Of a DNA stretch of 64,000 nt, positions 1-8,779 are shown one piece after another. The stretch is from G965267605 sp965267605. Lineage in GTDB: Bacteria > Bacteroidota > Bacteroidia > Flavobacteriales_E > Vicingaceae. The first letter of the stretch is position 1. The number at the start of each line of letters is the position of its first letter. Both the position numbers and the translations under genes were made by a program. The stretch lies in NCBI GenBank assembly GCA_965267605.1, contig OZ254088.1, forward strand, positions 1,984,001 through 2,048,000, in the 5' to 3' direction. Below the pieces are notes generated by a model. The model did not search any database. It was not told where the DNA came from and saw only the letters and a program-made list of their open reading frames with translations.

Positions 1-648
1 TACTTCATTGAGGACGTGCACAGCATCTGCGTATCTCATCTCAAGTTCGGCTAAAGCCAGTCTTGCCTCATAATCCCAGTCTTCATTGCCAATCCCTTTG
101 AATCGTTCATCGAACCAACCTACCTGCTCAATAGTGGATTTCGATATCATGAAATGGCTCCAGCTGCGATTGATAATCTGCAAAGGTGCTTGGTTCAACA
201 TAGATTTGACTTCCTTTTCGAATCCATCTTCCAGCACAAGATCATCGTTGAGTATAAGCAGGTTGTGTGTGTTGCTTTGTTCAATTGCTTCATTCCACAT
301 TTGTGACAAGCCAACCGGTTCGTTGTGCTTGATCAGCTTTGCGCAAGGAAGTTCAGCCAGATAGGTTTCCAACCTGGACAAGTACTCAGCCTGCTTCACA
401 CCATCCTTACACCCGTTGGCAACGACAATGATTCTTGTACCATGGAAAAGAATTGCCAGCTGCTTTACAATTCTCTTTAAGCAAGTGTCAAACCTTTCAT
501 GGTAGGTACTCACAATGATTGTCAATTCCTGATCAGATACTGCATCTGCGCATACCAGCTTCCTCTTCTCCCATTCGCTTTCTACGCTAGCCCAATGGGC
601 AGCGCTTCTCTTCCTATCAATGAATCTTGAAAGCTTGTTTGACATCAT
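1..648 (-). CDS. Glycosyltransferase family 2, partial (C-terminus outside window)
   Basis: The reading frame is open for 216 codons to the window edge, so the C-terminus is missing. The N-terminal half looks like a GT-A glycosyltransferase: a first Rossmann strand (TIIVSTYHER, residues about 43-52), a WNEA segment near 118 and an LNDDL acidic motif (about 133-137) in the place of the DXD that binds metal and nucleotide sugar. GNEDWDYEARL near 190 resembles the catalytic-base region of GT2 enzymes. The start is taken at 648, where the ATG overlaps the TGA of the upstream methyltransferase gene as ATGA; a second ATG follows directly. It is the last visible gene of the polysaccharide operon. 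Donor and acceptor sugars cannot be read from the sequence. Confidence 0.85.
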   Translation of the reverse strand, partial: MMSNKLSRFIDRKRSAAHWASVESEWEKRKLVCADAVSDQELTIIVSTYHERFDTCLKRIVKQLAILFHGTRIIVVANGCKDGVKQAEYLSRLETYLAELPCAKLIKHNEPVGLSQMWNEAIEQSNTHNLLILNDDLVLEDGFEKEVKSMLNQAPLQIINRSWSHFMISKSTIEQVGWFDERFKGIGNEDWDYEARLALAELEMRYADAVHVLNEV

Positions 649-1394
649 GGATGGGGTTTGGCCACAACTACCAGGTTACTACACTCAGGGGCACTCATCT
701 TAAGCACCTCAAAACCATTTTCATCCAAGACCGCGCGCATGGCGGTTGGTGTCCAGTAAGACAAATGTTGGTTGGCCGGATTACCCGCATCTCCCCAGAC
801 CCAATGTACATAGGCATACAGATCCTCTTCGTACCAATTGTCAAGTGGATTGGCAAATTCCTCATCGCTGGGAAATCCAAGTCTAACAAATTCATCGTGG
901 TCTGATTCAGCTACAGCTCCATGAAAGAAACCATAGCTAACCCCCAACACATTAGGACATCTCAAGGTCATCACACCATCTTGTTTGAGGATTCTTTTCG
1001 CTGAATTGAGAAGGTTAGCAAACTCCTCTTTGGTAATGTGCTCAACCACATGATTCGAATGAATGTGGGTAAGTGAGCTGTCAGGAATAAAGGAGAGGTC
1101 GTTGATATTTGCTACCACCTCATGCTCCACACCTTCGTGGGTTTCGAAATCAACATTAACATAACCCTCCAGGTTTTTAAAGCCACCACCAATACTGGCC
1201 TTGGTCAGTCCTGCACTTAAAAATTCCTTAAAGCGTTCGGCCGCCTGGTCATTGTTTTCCCAAGTAAACTGTGATGTATTGCGGTACTTCGCAGCATTCT
1301 TACTTGCAAGCTTTCTTCTTCTTCTCTTCAACGACCAGAAGAAGAACTTGCTGGCCAGCATATTGAACACTGGATATCTACCGTAATACTTCAT
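645..1394 (-). CDS. Class I SAM-dependent methyltransferase
   Basis: The product has about 249 residues. It opens with a basic stretch (KRRRRK near 23-28) and then has a compact methyltransferase fold: NVDFE supplies the acidic residue expected to bind the SAM ribose, HVVEHI is the usual motif-IV region and LKQDGVMTLRCPN the post-motif strand. The frame is open to 1424, but ATG at 1394 overlaps the stop of the upstream gene as ATGA, the same junction as on the other side, so 1394 is preferred. Its position between another methyltransferase and a glycosyltransferase suggests modification of a surface sugar; this is inferred. The fold assignment is firm, the substrate unknown. Confidence 0.85.
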   Translation of the reverse strand: MKYYGRYPVFNMLASKFFFWSLKRRRRKLASKNAAKYRNTSQFTWENNDQAAERFKEFLSAGLTKASIGGGFKNLEGYVNVDFETHEGVEHEVVANINDLSFIPDSSLTHIHSNHVVEHITKEEFANLLNSAKRILKQDGVMTLRCPNVLGVSYGFFHGAVAESDHDEFVRLGFPSDEEFANPLDNWYEEDLYAYVHWVWGDAGNPANQHLSYWTPTAMRAVLDENGFEVLKMSAPECSNLVVVAKPHP

Positions 1395-2179
1395 GTCTTC
1401 CTTAATACGTAGGTGGCATACCATGTGGATTCAGAAAGTGGGTCTTTTGTTATCCACTGCTCTTCCACACACACCTCCATCGTGTTGATCATGGCGGCCC
1501 TTCTGACCGTTTCCGTTGAATAGTAGTGCATGCGATGTACCTCTTCAAAAGTGTGGCGTTCACCCATATCATCAACTTCAAAGTTAAAAGTCACATCTAC
1601 TACTCTTGTATCCTCGTGGTGTAGAGGTGTGGATACCCTTTTGATGCTCATTGTGTCAGAGCGAAACTCCCTGGAGCGGGAAACCGGTGGGTCAGCCAAT
1701 ACTGCCGGAGCATGCCAACTATCGAAAATGAACAGCCCACCAGGGCTCAACTGTTCGGATATCTTGCGGATGAGTGCAAAGAGTTCCTCATCGGTTGATA
1801 GGTAATTAACCACATGATACAGGGCCAGCACTACATCAAAATCTTGTTTGAGACTTAGGTTACGGATGTCCTGAGCAGCGAAAGTTATCCTGGGATACTT
1901 TGATCTTGCCACTTCAAGCATGGTATCGTTGAGGTCAATCCCGGTGCATTTGTATCCAAGGTCTGCAAGCCATCCAATATGCCCTCCGGTACCACAGCCT
2001 AGTTCAAGTATGGTTTTTACATCCGAACCATATTCCCTGATCAGGTGATCGATATAATCCACTTCACCACGGTAATCCTTTCCCTTATTTAGTAGATCGT
2101 AGAAAGCTGCATATCGCCCGAAAGCCTCCATACACAATGATACTTTGAACATGGTTGAACGCAACCAATGATTCTTCAA
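1391..2179 (-). CDS. Class I SAM-dependent methyltransferase
   Basis: Motif I is clear (ILELGCGTGGH), followed by the acidic motif II (GIDLNDTMLE), FAAQDIRNL and the motif IV region DVVLALYHVVNY, all typical of small-molecule methyltransferases of the Methyltransf_25/11 type. The segment FGRYAAFYDLLN near the N-terminus is common in sugar-cluster methyltransferases that begin a few residues before it. The frame is open to 2179, but ATG codons at 2152 and 2131 (the latter giving MEAFGRYAAFYD) are plausible real starts. It lies 27 nt after the DegT aminotransferase gene, so N- or O-methylation of an amino sugar is possible but unproven. Confidence 0.85.
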   Translation of the reverse strand: MKNHWLRSTMFKVSLCMEAFGRYAAFYDLLNKGKDYRGEVDYIDHLIREYGSDVKTILELGCGTGGHIGWLADLGYKCTGIDLNDTMLEVARSKYPRITFAAQDIRNLSLKQDFDVVLALYHVVNYLSTDEELFALIRKISEQLSPGGLFIFDSWHAPAVLADPPVSRSREFRSDTMSIKRVSTPLHHEDTRVVDVTFNFEVDDMGERHTFEEVHRMHYYSTETVRRAAMINTMEVCVEEQWITKDPLSESTWYATYVLRKT

Positions 2180-2206
2180 GTTACCAGAAAACGTCTGTTA
2201 ACAACA

Positions 2207-3313
2207 CTATCTCAAACTTCGAACAGCTTCGATTACCTTCTTCTGATCCTCATCTGAAAGGCCTGTTCCGGAAGGTATATAGAACCCATTCCTTGCCAGC
2301 TTCTCACTCACGGGGTAACGCTCATTGGCAAAAAGTCCCATGCGTTTAAACACAGGTTGCTCATGTACAGGCCAGAAGAACGGCCTGGTACCTATTCCTT
2401 GCTTGCCAAGCCATTTGGTCATGCGGGAAACATCTTCACGACCACCCTGTTTAAGCAGCAATCCGAATACCCACCATATGTTGTCTGCATATGCCGTAGA
2501 AGGCACCTGAATATCGAATTTCGGTAGATCCTTGAATGCTTCGTAATATCTGGCACCCACCTCTCTCTTGCGAACAATCGTATCCTCAAGTATTTCAGCC
2601 TGGGCTAATCCCAATGATGCCTGCAAATTGGTCATCCTCATGTTGTAACCAAGGTCTTCATGAACGAACCTCCGATCTCTTTGGAAGCACAGATTTCTGT
2701 AGTACCTCAGGCGCTTATTGATCTCCCCATCGTGGGTGAGTACCATTCCTCCTTCTCCCGTGGTAATGTGTTTATTTGGGTAGAAGCTAAACACGCTTAC
2801 ATCTCCAAAGCCTCCACACTGATCTCCTTTATACTCCAATCCATGTGCCTCAGCTGCATCCTCTATGATAAAAAGGTCGTGCTTATCAGCTAACGAAATA
2901 ACCCTGTCCATATCCGCTGGCAAACCATACGTGTGCACCACCATAATAGCCGCGGTACGCTTCGTGATCTTTTCTTCTACCTGATCCATGTTCATGTTCC
3001 AGGTATCAGGATCAACATCAACTAACACCGGTTTCACCCCATTCTGAACAAGCGCCTGGGCACATGATATGATAGAGAATGTTGGCAATATAACCTCATC
3101 GCCCTCACCTAGCCCCAGAGACCTTACTGCCAATTCAAGAGCATCAGTACCATTGGTAACCGCTACCCCGAATTCCTGTCCGGTTATCTCGCACATCTTC
3201 TGCTCAAACTTCTCAACGAAAGGTCCTTCAGAGCTTATCCAACCGGTATCGATGCACTCGTTAAGGTACTTCTTCTCGTTACCGATAAATCTGGGTTGAT
3301 TAACTGGGATCAT
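2207..3313 (-). CDS. DegT/DnrJ/EryC1/StrS-family PLP-dependent sugar aminotransferase
   Basis: This 368-residue protein has the usual length of the family, which transfers an amino group from glutamate to a nucleotide-linked keto-sugar. NGTDALELA (about 54-62) is the phosphate-binding loop, EDAAEAHG (about 151-158) contains the cofactor-contacting Asp, and SFYPNKHITTGEGG (from about 176) contains the Schiff-base lysine, about K181. The start overlaps the stop of the upstream cupin gene as ATGA. With that cupin and the following methyltransferase it probably makes a modified amino sugar for the exported glycan. Position of amination on the sugar is not readable. Confidence 0.93.
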   Translation of the reverse strand: MIPVNQPRFIGNEKKYLNECIDTGWISSEGPFVEKFEQKMCEITGQEFGVAVTNGTDALELAVRSLGLGEGDEVILPTFSIISCAQALVQNGVKPVLVDVDPDTWNMNMDQVEEKITKRTAAIMVVHTYGLPADMDRVISLADKHDLFIIEDAAEAHGLEYKGDQCGGFGDVSVFSFYPNKHITTGEGGMVLTHDGEINKRLRYYRNLCFQRDRRFVHEDLGYNMRMTNLQASLGLAQAEILEDTIVRKREVGARYYEAFKDLPKFDIQVPSTAYADNIWWVFGLLLKQGGREDVSRMTKWLGKQGIGTRPFFWPVHEQPVFKRMGLFANERYPVSEKLARNGFYIPSGTGLSDEDQKKVIEAVRSLR

Positions 3314-3720
3314 AACTCAGGAGCATCAAATCTTTGCTTGTCTTCCTCGGCCACAAAAGGCCCTTGCTTCACCTCGATCATTTCTACTTCTTCCATCACC
3401 TCAAAACCATGACCACCATGTGCCAAAAGAATCACGTCACCCGCATTGAGCACACGGTCTGTTATGAACTTTTGATCATTGTCGTACAGATACACCTTCA
3501 GCTTTCCCTTCTTGATCATCAATACCTCTTGTGTGTAGTCTACCTCCCTACTTACCTTCTTATGCACATGTGCTTCAATCTTCTTTCCCGCTGGGTGTTT
3601 CATGTACGCAAGTTGCTGACTTAACTCTCCCGGAGTGACAAAATGAACACCGGGCTCATTGAAATCATTGCGCAAAATAATGGCCAGCAACAGCTCTCCT
3701 TCCTTGATCTCTTCCACCAT
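3310..3720 (-). CDS. Cupin-fold protein of the polysaccharide operon
   Basis: This small 136-residue protein has a single cupin barrel. A histidine pair (AHVHKK) and a later conserved loop (AGDVILLAHGGHGFEV) carry candidate metal ligands. Cupins of this size in sugar clusters include FdtA/QdtA-like ketoisomerases, but I do not see their typical arginine/histidine signature, so isomerase activity is only one possibility. It sits between the flippase and DegT aminotransferase genes, 12 nt after the flippase stop and overlapping the aminotransferase start by 4 nt. It probably acts on a nucleotide-sugar intermediate of the same pathway, or supports that enzyme. Confidence 0.75.
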   Translation of the reverse strand: MVEEIKEGELLLAIILRNDFNEPGVHFVTPGELSQQLAYMKHPAGKKIEAHVHKKVSREVDYTQEVLMIKKGKLKVYLYDNDQKFITDRVLNAGDVILLAHGGHGFEVMEEVEMIEVKQGPFVAEEDKQRFDAPEL

Positions 3721-3732
3721 AAGTTGAAGATA

Positions 3733-5097
3733 TTATTTATTCCAGATACCCTTAGCGGACCCTGACATGATCTTGCGGTATTGCATGGGTGCCAGGATTA
3801 CATCCGGGAAAAGACAAATGCAGGTGGCAAGCATGATAGCTGCCGTGCCAAGCTCCGTGTACTTAGCGAGAACAATGCTCAAAGGAATGTTAGCCAGTCC
3901 GGCCAACACTGCGATCCATACCTGCAGCCGAATCTTACTTACACCAAAAAGAAAGTGACCGTAGATACCAGACCATGTAGATATCATGACATACGCCAAC
4001 ATCATTGCGCTCAGGGTAAAAGATATCTCCACATCTTCTCCTACCCACCAACCGTAGATATATGGACTTGCCCAAAGTAGCAGCCCCCCCATCACAACCC
4101 CCAGCATCCAAAGCTTGGAAAGTCGCCCTACGATCTTTCTGATCCACCCATGGTCGCCTTCAGCGAAGGCCTTGGTATATGCAGACCAAAGTGGAGTGAA
4201 CAGAACGGTAAATCCAAAACTCAACAAACTGAAGTATTTAAAGGCCACGTGGTATCCCGTCACCTCTCCGGGCTCAAACAAATGAGCAATCAAAAGATGG
4301 TCGGTAGTAAATACCACCAATGAAGCCAGCTGGAGCACAAGAAATCCCCCACCCAGTTTCATCAAGCTACCCGCAATCTCTTTGTTAAAGAATTTGAATG
4401 ATGGGCGAACATCCGAAAACTTACCCCCGAGTAACACAACATTGAACAAAAAAGGTACCACCCAAAGCACACCCATCGCAGCCATTGCCAGGTAGATCAT
4501 CGAACCCTCGGTAAGCTTGGTCAAAGCAAACACGGCAACCAGCGTAAGCACCGATGTAAACAGATTGGCAACACTATTGATCACCGGCTTCTGCATACCG
4601 TAGGCCACAAAGGTGATCTGCTTCAACAGAAACTGTAAACAGAAGAAGGTGAAAGTAATCGTAAGTACACTGGCCAGCATTTCAGGGTCAACTCCTTCAG
4701 TATTGAAGACCTGTGTTGCATCCACAAATGGTGATATTGCAAAGTACAGCAGCAAAAGAACCAGCGCTATGATGAGGGTGATCACATAGCTGGTAGACAC
4801 GAACGTTCTTGCCTTATCAGCCTCACCTTTGGCGATAGATTCTGCCAGCTTGTTTCGCATTCCATTGCCAATACCAAGATCAAAGAATGCGAACCAACCA
4901 ACAGTAGAATAAATCGTGATCCAAACTCCGTACTCGTATTTTCCAAGGTATCCGATCATCAGCGGAATGGTGAGATAGCCCAATCCTGTGTTGACGATTT
5001 TGATAATGAACATCCAAAAGGTGTTTGTACCCACGGATTTGGTTCGTTCATCTGAACCCAGAACAATAGAAATGATTTTAGAGATCAGCTGGCTCAA
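3733..5097 (-). CDS. Polysaccharide flippase (Wzx/MATE-like)
   Basis: The 454-residue protein is almost entirely hydrophobic, with about 12-14 predicted membrane segments. The N-terminal region NTFWMFIIKIVNTGLGYLTIPL and the following YGVWITIYSTVGWFAFFDLGIGNGMRN pattern are typical of polysaccharide biosynthesis transporters of the MOP superfamily. Such proteins flip undecaprenyl-linked oligosaccharide across the inner membrane. The start overlaps the end of the Wzc-like gene by 4 nt, which supports a coupled export unit. The transported repeat unit is unknown. Confidence 0.9.
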   Translation of the reverse strand: MSQLISKIISIVLGSDERTKSVGTNTFWMFIIKIVNTGLGYLTIPLMIGYLGKYEYGVWITIYSTVGWFAFFDLGIGNGMRNKLAESIAKGEADKARTFVSTSYVITLIIALVLLLLYFAISPFVDATQVFNTEGVDPEMLASVLTITFTFFCLQFLLKQITFVAYGMQKPVINSVANLFTSVLTLVAVFALTKLTEGSMIYLAMAAMGVLWVVPFLFNVVLLGGKFSDVRPSFKFFNKEIAGSLMKLGGGFLVLQLASLVVFTTDHLLIAHLFEPGEVTGYHVAFKYFSLLSFGFTVLFTPLWSAYTKAFAEGDHGWIRKIVGRLSKLWMLGVVMGGLLLWASPYIYGWWVGEDVEISFTLSAMMLAYVMISTWSGIYGHFLFGVSKIRLQVWIAVLAGLANIPLSIVLAKYTELGTAAIMLATCICLFPDVILAPMQYRKIMSGSAKGIWNK

Positions 5098-7514
5098 CTC
5101 GTAGCACGCTTTCCGAAGAGGCCTTTCTTCTTATTGTCTTCTTCGTAATAGCCATAACCGTAGCCATATCCATAGCCATAACCGTAGCCGTATCCGTAGC
5201 CATAGCCGCGTCCGTAACCATAGATGCCCTTCTTGAATGTTACGCCATTGAAGATGATTGCTACGTTGTTCAATCCTCCTTCTGAAACAACACGTTGTAA
5301 GTTGGTGATGTTCTGTTTACGGGTGTAGTCCTGTCGAACAATGTACAATGTAGCATCAGCATATTTCGAAAGCAGCATACCATCAGTCACCAAACCAATA
5401 GGAGGAGTATCTACGATCACCACGTCAAATTCTTCTTTGAGTTGGGTCATTACTTCATCCATCTTGGCGGTCATCAAAAGCTCAGCTGGATTTGGAGGTA
5501 CAGGTCCTGATGCAATAATGGACAGGTTTTCATTTAAACCTGAGGCCTGAATAACTTCCTCCAAAGTGGCTCCACCCGAAAGAAGTGTACTAATCCCTTT
5601 CTCCGAATTGATTCCAAAGTCGTCAACGATCTTCGGTTTTCTAAGATCGCAACCTATAAGGATGGTTTTCTTTCCCGACAATGCCATAATGGACGCAAGG
5701 TTCATGGCAGTAAAGGTCTTACCCTCACTTCCCACCGATGAAGTAACCATAATGGTCTTCTGTTCTTTGTCTGGAACCAGATAGTTGATATTGGTACGTA
5801 TGGTTCTAAACGCCTCTGAAATAAGTGCTTTAGGTTTCTCCAATACCACCAGCGCGTTGGCTGACTTCGACATACCTACCACTCCGAGGATTGGGACCTT
5901 GGTATACTTCGCTATGCTCGATTGATCCCTCACCTTAGTATCAAGGTAATCTCTAAGGAAGATAATGGCCGTGGGGAGTAAAAGTGCAAGAAGCAGTGCG
6001 ATGGCATAGTTCTTCATTGGCACAGGACTGATGGGTGCACCGGTAGCCCTTGCCGGATCAATAATCCTGTTATCAGAGATACTAGCAGCCAGTGCAATGG
6101 CTGTTTCTTCCTTCTTTTCCAGCAGGTATAGGTAGAGGCTTTCTTTGATGCGGTGTCTTCGCTCTATGCTAACGAGCTCACGCTCTGTTTTCGGAATGGT
6201 TCGGATCTCACTCTCCAGCTTGCCTTGTTCTACCAGCACTTTGTCCAATGACGACTTGATTCCAGCCCTGATGGTGCCTATGTTCTCTAACAATGCCGTA
6301 CGGGTATGATTGATCTCCTTTTGGATAGCCTGAACAACAGGATTGTCGGCAGAAGATTCCAATTCCGCCCGCTTCTTGTCAATCTCCAAGGTGTTGATCT
6401 TCGCGATCAATTTCACGAGCAAAGGATCTTTGATATCTAACGAGGAAGGTGCCATTTCTGACAGGTCCTTGTTATCCTCCACGTACTTCTCCAGGTAGTC
6501 TATAAAACCCAACTGTAATCTGTACTCGGATATCTCCCTATCGATTTCTTTGATCTTCTCAAGCACAATTCTGGATTCCTCAGAGATGTTGACGATACCT
6601 TTATCCGTTTTGTAAGTCTCTTCACTGTTCTCGATCTCGTTCAGGTCTCTGGAGATTTCCTTTAGCCTATCGTCTATAAATGAAGCCGTGCTACTGGCAA
6701 TCTTATTCTTCTCTTCAATGTCGCTTTCCAGGTAAACTTTGATCAGCGCATTGATGAAATCCACTCCTTTCTGAGGCACTTCATCATTGATAGATAATTG
6801 TATGATACTGCTCTCAGAACCAATGAGTTCTATCTGCAAACCTGAACTGTAATACTTGATCAGATTCTCCTTGTCGTGGAACTGTACCTGGTAATCACGC
6901 TTCTCAAAATCCGGGTTATTGAATTTGTCATCCTCGAACGACTCCCGCTTCACAAACTTGAGATTACCGAGAGGGGTTTTTAACCATTCTCCAAACCTGG
7001 AAGTACTCTCATAAGTTTCTTCCGTAGCCTCAGTTGTATAAGACAGTGTGAATTCATCAGCAGACAGTATCTCTACATCAAAGATGTTAACGTAGGCAAA
7101 GAACTCAAGGGTATCGTACTCCACCCGGAAGGGAGATTGTGTGTATACTTCGCTCACCTTGATATCTCCCACCAATGAATAACTAACATCTGCCTCGATC
7201 TGATCTACCACCCTCTTCAGAAGACTGTAGCTCCTGAGAATTTCGATCTCATTCTCAATGTTCTTCTGTGATTTGGCGAGGTTCAATTCCTTGAGTACAT
7301 CTTCCTTGCTCACGGCATTGTTGCTCTCATCTTTGATCAGCACTTTAGAGCTAACACGGTACACCGGGGTTTGATACCAGGTATAGTAATAAGCGCCAAC
7401 AAGGGCTGCTACGATGCATATTGCATAAACAAACCAGTATCGGATGAATCGGAAGAGGAACTGACGAATGTCAAAATCGTCCTCTTCTAAGAATTCCTTG
7501 TCTTCTTCCTGCAT
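5094..7514 (-). CDS. Wzc/GumC-type polysaccharide co-polymerase with fused BY-kinase domain
   Basis: An 806-residue inner-membrane protein that sets chain length and export of surface polysaccharide. Order: first membrane helix about 28-50 (WFVYAICIVAALVGAYY), a long periplasmic coiled-coil region, second helix near 505-525, then a cytoplasmic ATPase. Walker A is SSVGSEGKT (about 592-600), Walker A' LIGCDLRKP, Walker B VVIVDTPP (about 699-706). The C-terminus has an almost pure Gly-Tyr repeat (about 767-790) followed by a basic tail. The Tyr cluster is the expected autophosphorylation site, as in Wzc and BY-kinases. It starts the operon leading to the glycan genes; a -7 promoter box lies just upstream. 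The A' motif has Gly-Cys where Asp-Ala is more usual. Confidence 0.93.
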   Translation of the reverse strand: MQEEDKEFLEEDDFDIRQFLFRFIRYWFVYAICIVAALVGAYYYTWYQTPVYRVSSKVLIKDESNNAVSKEDVLKELNLAKSQKNIENEIEILRSYSLLKRVVDQIEADVSYSLVGDIKVSEVYTQSPFRVEYDTLEFFAYVNIFDVEILSADEFTLSYTTEATEETYESTSRFGEWLKTPLGNLKFVKRESFEDDKFNNPDFEKRDYQVQFHDKENLIKYYSSGLQIELIGSESSIIQLSINDEVPQKGVDFINALIKVYLESDIEEKNKIASSTASFIDDRLKEISRDLNEIENSEETYKTDKGIVNISEESRIVLEKIKEIDREISEYRLQLGFIDYLEKYVEDNKDLSEMAPSSLDIKDPLLVKLIAKINTLEIDKKRAELESSADNPVVQAIQKEINHTRTALLENIGTIRAGIKSSLDKVLVEQGKLESEIRTIPKTERELVSIERRHRIKESLYLYLLEKKEETAIALAASISDNRIIDPARATGAPISPVPMKNYAIALLLALLLPTAIIFLRDYLDTKVRDQSSIAKYTKVPILGVVGMSKSANALVVLEKPKALISEAFRTIRTNINYLVPDKEQKTIMVTSSVGSEGKTFTAMNLASIMALSGKKTILIGCDLRKPKIVDDFGINSEKGISTLLSGGATLEEVIQASGLNENLSIIASGPVPPNPAELLMTAKMDEVMTQLKEEFDVVIVDTPPIGLVTDGMLLSKYADATLYIVRQDYTRKQNITNLQRVVSEGGLNNVAIIFNGVTFKKGIYGYGRGYGYGYGYGYGYGYGYGYGYYEEDNKKKGLFGKRATS

Positions 7515-7529
7515 GAGGCGTGGTTCCTA

Positions 7530-7537
7530 CAAAAATA
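7530..7537 (-). promoter_or_regulatory. Predicted -7 box of the polysaccharide operon
   Basis: On the minus strand the sequence reads TATTTTTG, an exact match to the Bacteroidota -7 consensus TAnnTTTG, 15 nt before the ATG of the Wzc-like gene. No clear TTG is found 19 bp upstream. The box also sits in a short inverted repeat (TTCCTA/TAGGAA), which could influence transcription or be a weak terminator of the OmpA gene. Confidence 0.5.
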
Positions 7538-7549
7538 GGAAATACAGGC

Positions 7550-8743
7550 TTATTCGATGACGTGAACCTCTACACGGATGTTTTTCATGGCCTGTTCCAT
7601 GGTCCGTGCATTTGGCACGATCATTCGATCGCCACCATAGCCAGCCGCCTCAATCCGATCGGATTTGATGCCTTTGGTCACCAGGTATTTCTTAAGGGAT
7701 TCAGCCCGGTACTTGGATAATTTCTTAGCAGTACCTGAAAATTTCCACTCCTCTCCCCTGTTGGCATACTTCTTATTCTTCCTGATAAAACGATTGCCAT
7801 TGGTATGTCCCTGAATCTCGATACGCACGAACTCGTTGTCTTTAAGAAACTCCGCCAGGAAATTCAGGTCCTTATCCGCACCCTCTTTCAAGGCGTAGGT
7901 ATTCGGATGAAAGTATATGCTTCGCATCACTACTTTGTCTCCCACTTCCAAGGGAACCATTTTCACTTCATAGGGCTTAAACTCCGACCAATAGGCTTCG
8001 TCTTCAAATACCTTGTAGCCAAAGAGCTCACATTTCACATCATATTTCTTGAACAGGTCAGCCTCGAAAGTGAATCCATTTTCGGCTGTTGAAAGAACAG
8101 GGTACCTATCGCCAGACTTTTTCTCTGTAAACCAAACCCTCCCGTTGATTTGTTTCCTGGTTTTGGCATTTACCACCTTTCCGTGTACCACTTCATCTGT
8201 AACCTTCAGGTCCGGAGCTTTCACTTCGATCTTCTGAAACGCTTCTTCCTGCACCACTTTTTTTGCAGCTACCAATTCGATACAATTCTGATGAATCGCC
8301 AAGTATTCACACGCCCCAGCACTGTTTACTACCAGTGAATGACCACATCCCCAACCATTTAAATGGAATACCCCTACATAGAAAACATCTCCCTTTTGCC
8401 CTTCGATTTCCTGATCACGGACGGAAATAGGCTTGACCTTTCCACCAACGAGATCGTTGCAAAAGCTCCCTTTTCCATCATGCTTGTAAAGCAACATGTC
8501 GAATACGTCTGTAGAATCGATGGGTGACAGCTGCATAGTGAATTTAGCCGCTTGTTCCATCCTGATCTTGTACCAATATGTGAACCTGTCATCTTCCGTA
8601 AAATAGAACTGTTCTGCTGGCTCTCCACAAACGTTAGGAACCTTGATCTCGTAAGGGTCTATACAGTCTGGAACCTTCTGCGAAACAGCATCAAGCGTAC
8701 CGAGAAGCAGGGTTAGAATTGTTATATATTTAGACACACTCAC
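7550..8743 (-). CDS. OmpA-family outer-membrane protein with N-terminal secreted domains
   Basis: A 397-residue protein starting at GTG with a signal peptide (ITILTLLLGTLDAVSQ). Residues about 30-145 form a beta-rich domain of unknown function. A carboxypeptidase-regulatory-like segment follows (GKVVNAKTRKQINGRVWF, about 195-260). The C-terminus (about 285-397) is an OmpA domain: IEIQGHTNGNR and a final AAGYGGDRMIVPN resemble the peptidoglycan-binding loop and end of the fold. The protein probably anchors the outer membrane to peptidoglycan. It lies 35 nt upstream of the Wzc-like gene on the same strand and diverges from the Nramp-like gene with only 36 nt between starts. Confidence 0.85.
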   Translation of the reverse strand: MSVSKYITILTLLLGTLDAVSQKVPDCIDPYEIKVPNVCGEPAEQFYFTEDDRFTYWYKIRMEQAAKFTMQLSPIDSTDVFDMLLYKHDGKGSFCNDLVGGKVKPISVRDQEIEGQKGDVFYVGVFHLNGWGCGHSLVVNSAGACEYLAIHQNCIELVAAKKVVQEEAFQKIEVKAPDLKVTDEVVHGKVVNAKTRKQINGRVWFTEKKSGDRYPVLSTAENGFTFEADLFKKYDVKCELFGYKVFEDEAYWSEFKPYEVKMVPLEVGDKVVMRSIYFHPNTYALKEGADKDLNFLAEFLKDNEFVRIEIQGHTNGNRFIRKNKKYANRGEEWKFSGTAKKLSKYRAESLKKYLVTKGIKSDRIEAAGYGGDRMIVPNARTMEQAMKNIRVEVHVIE

Positions 8744-8779
8744 TAGTTACCAAGTATCAAGCCAAGTTAGAGAATTTCG

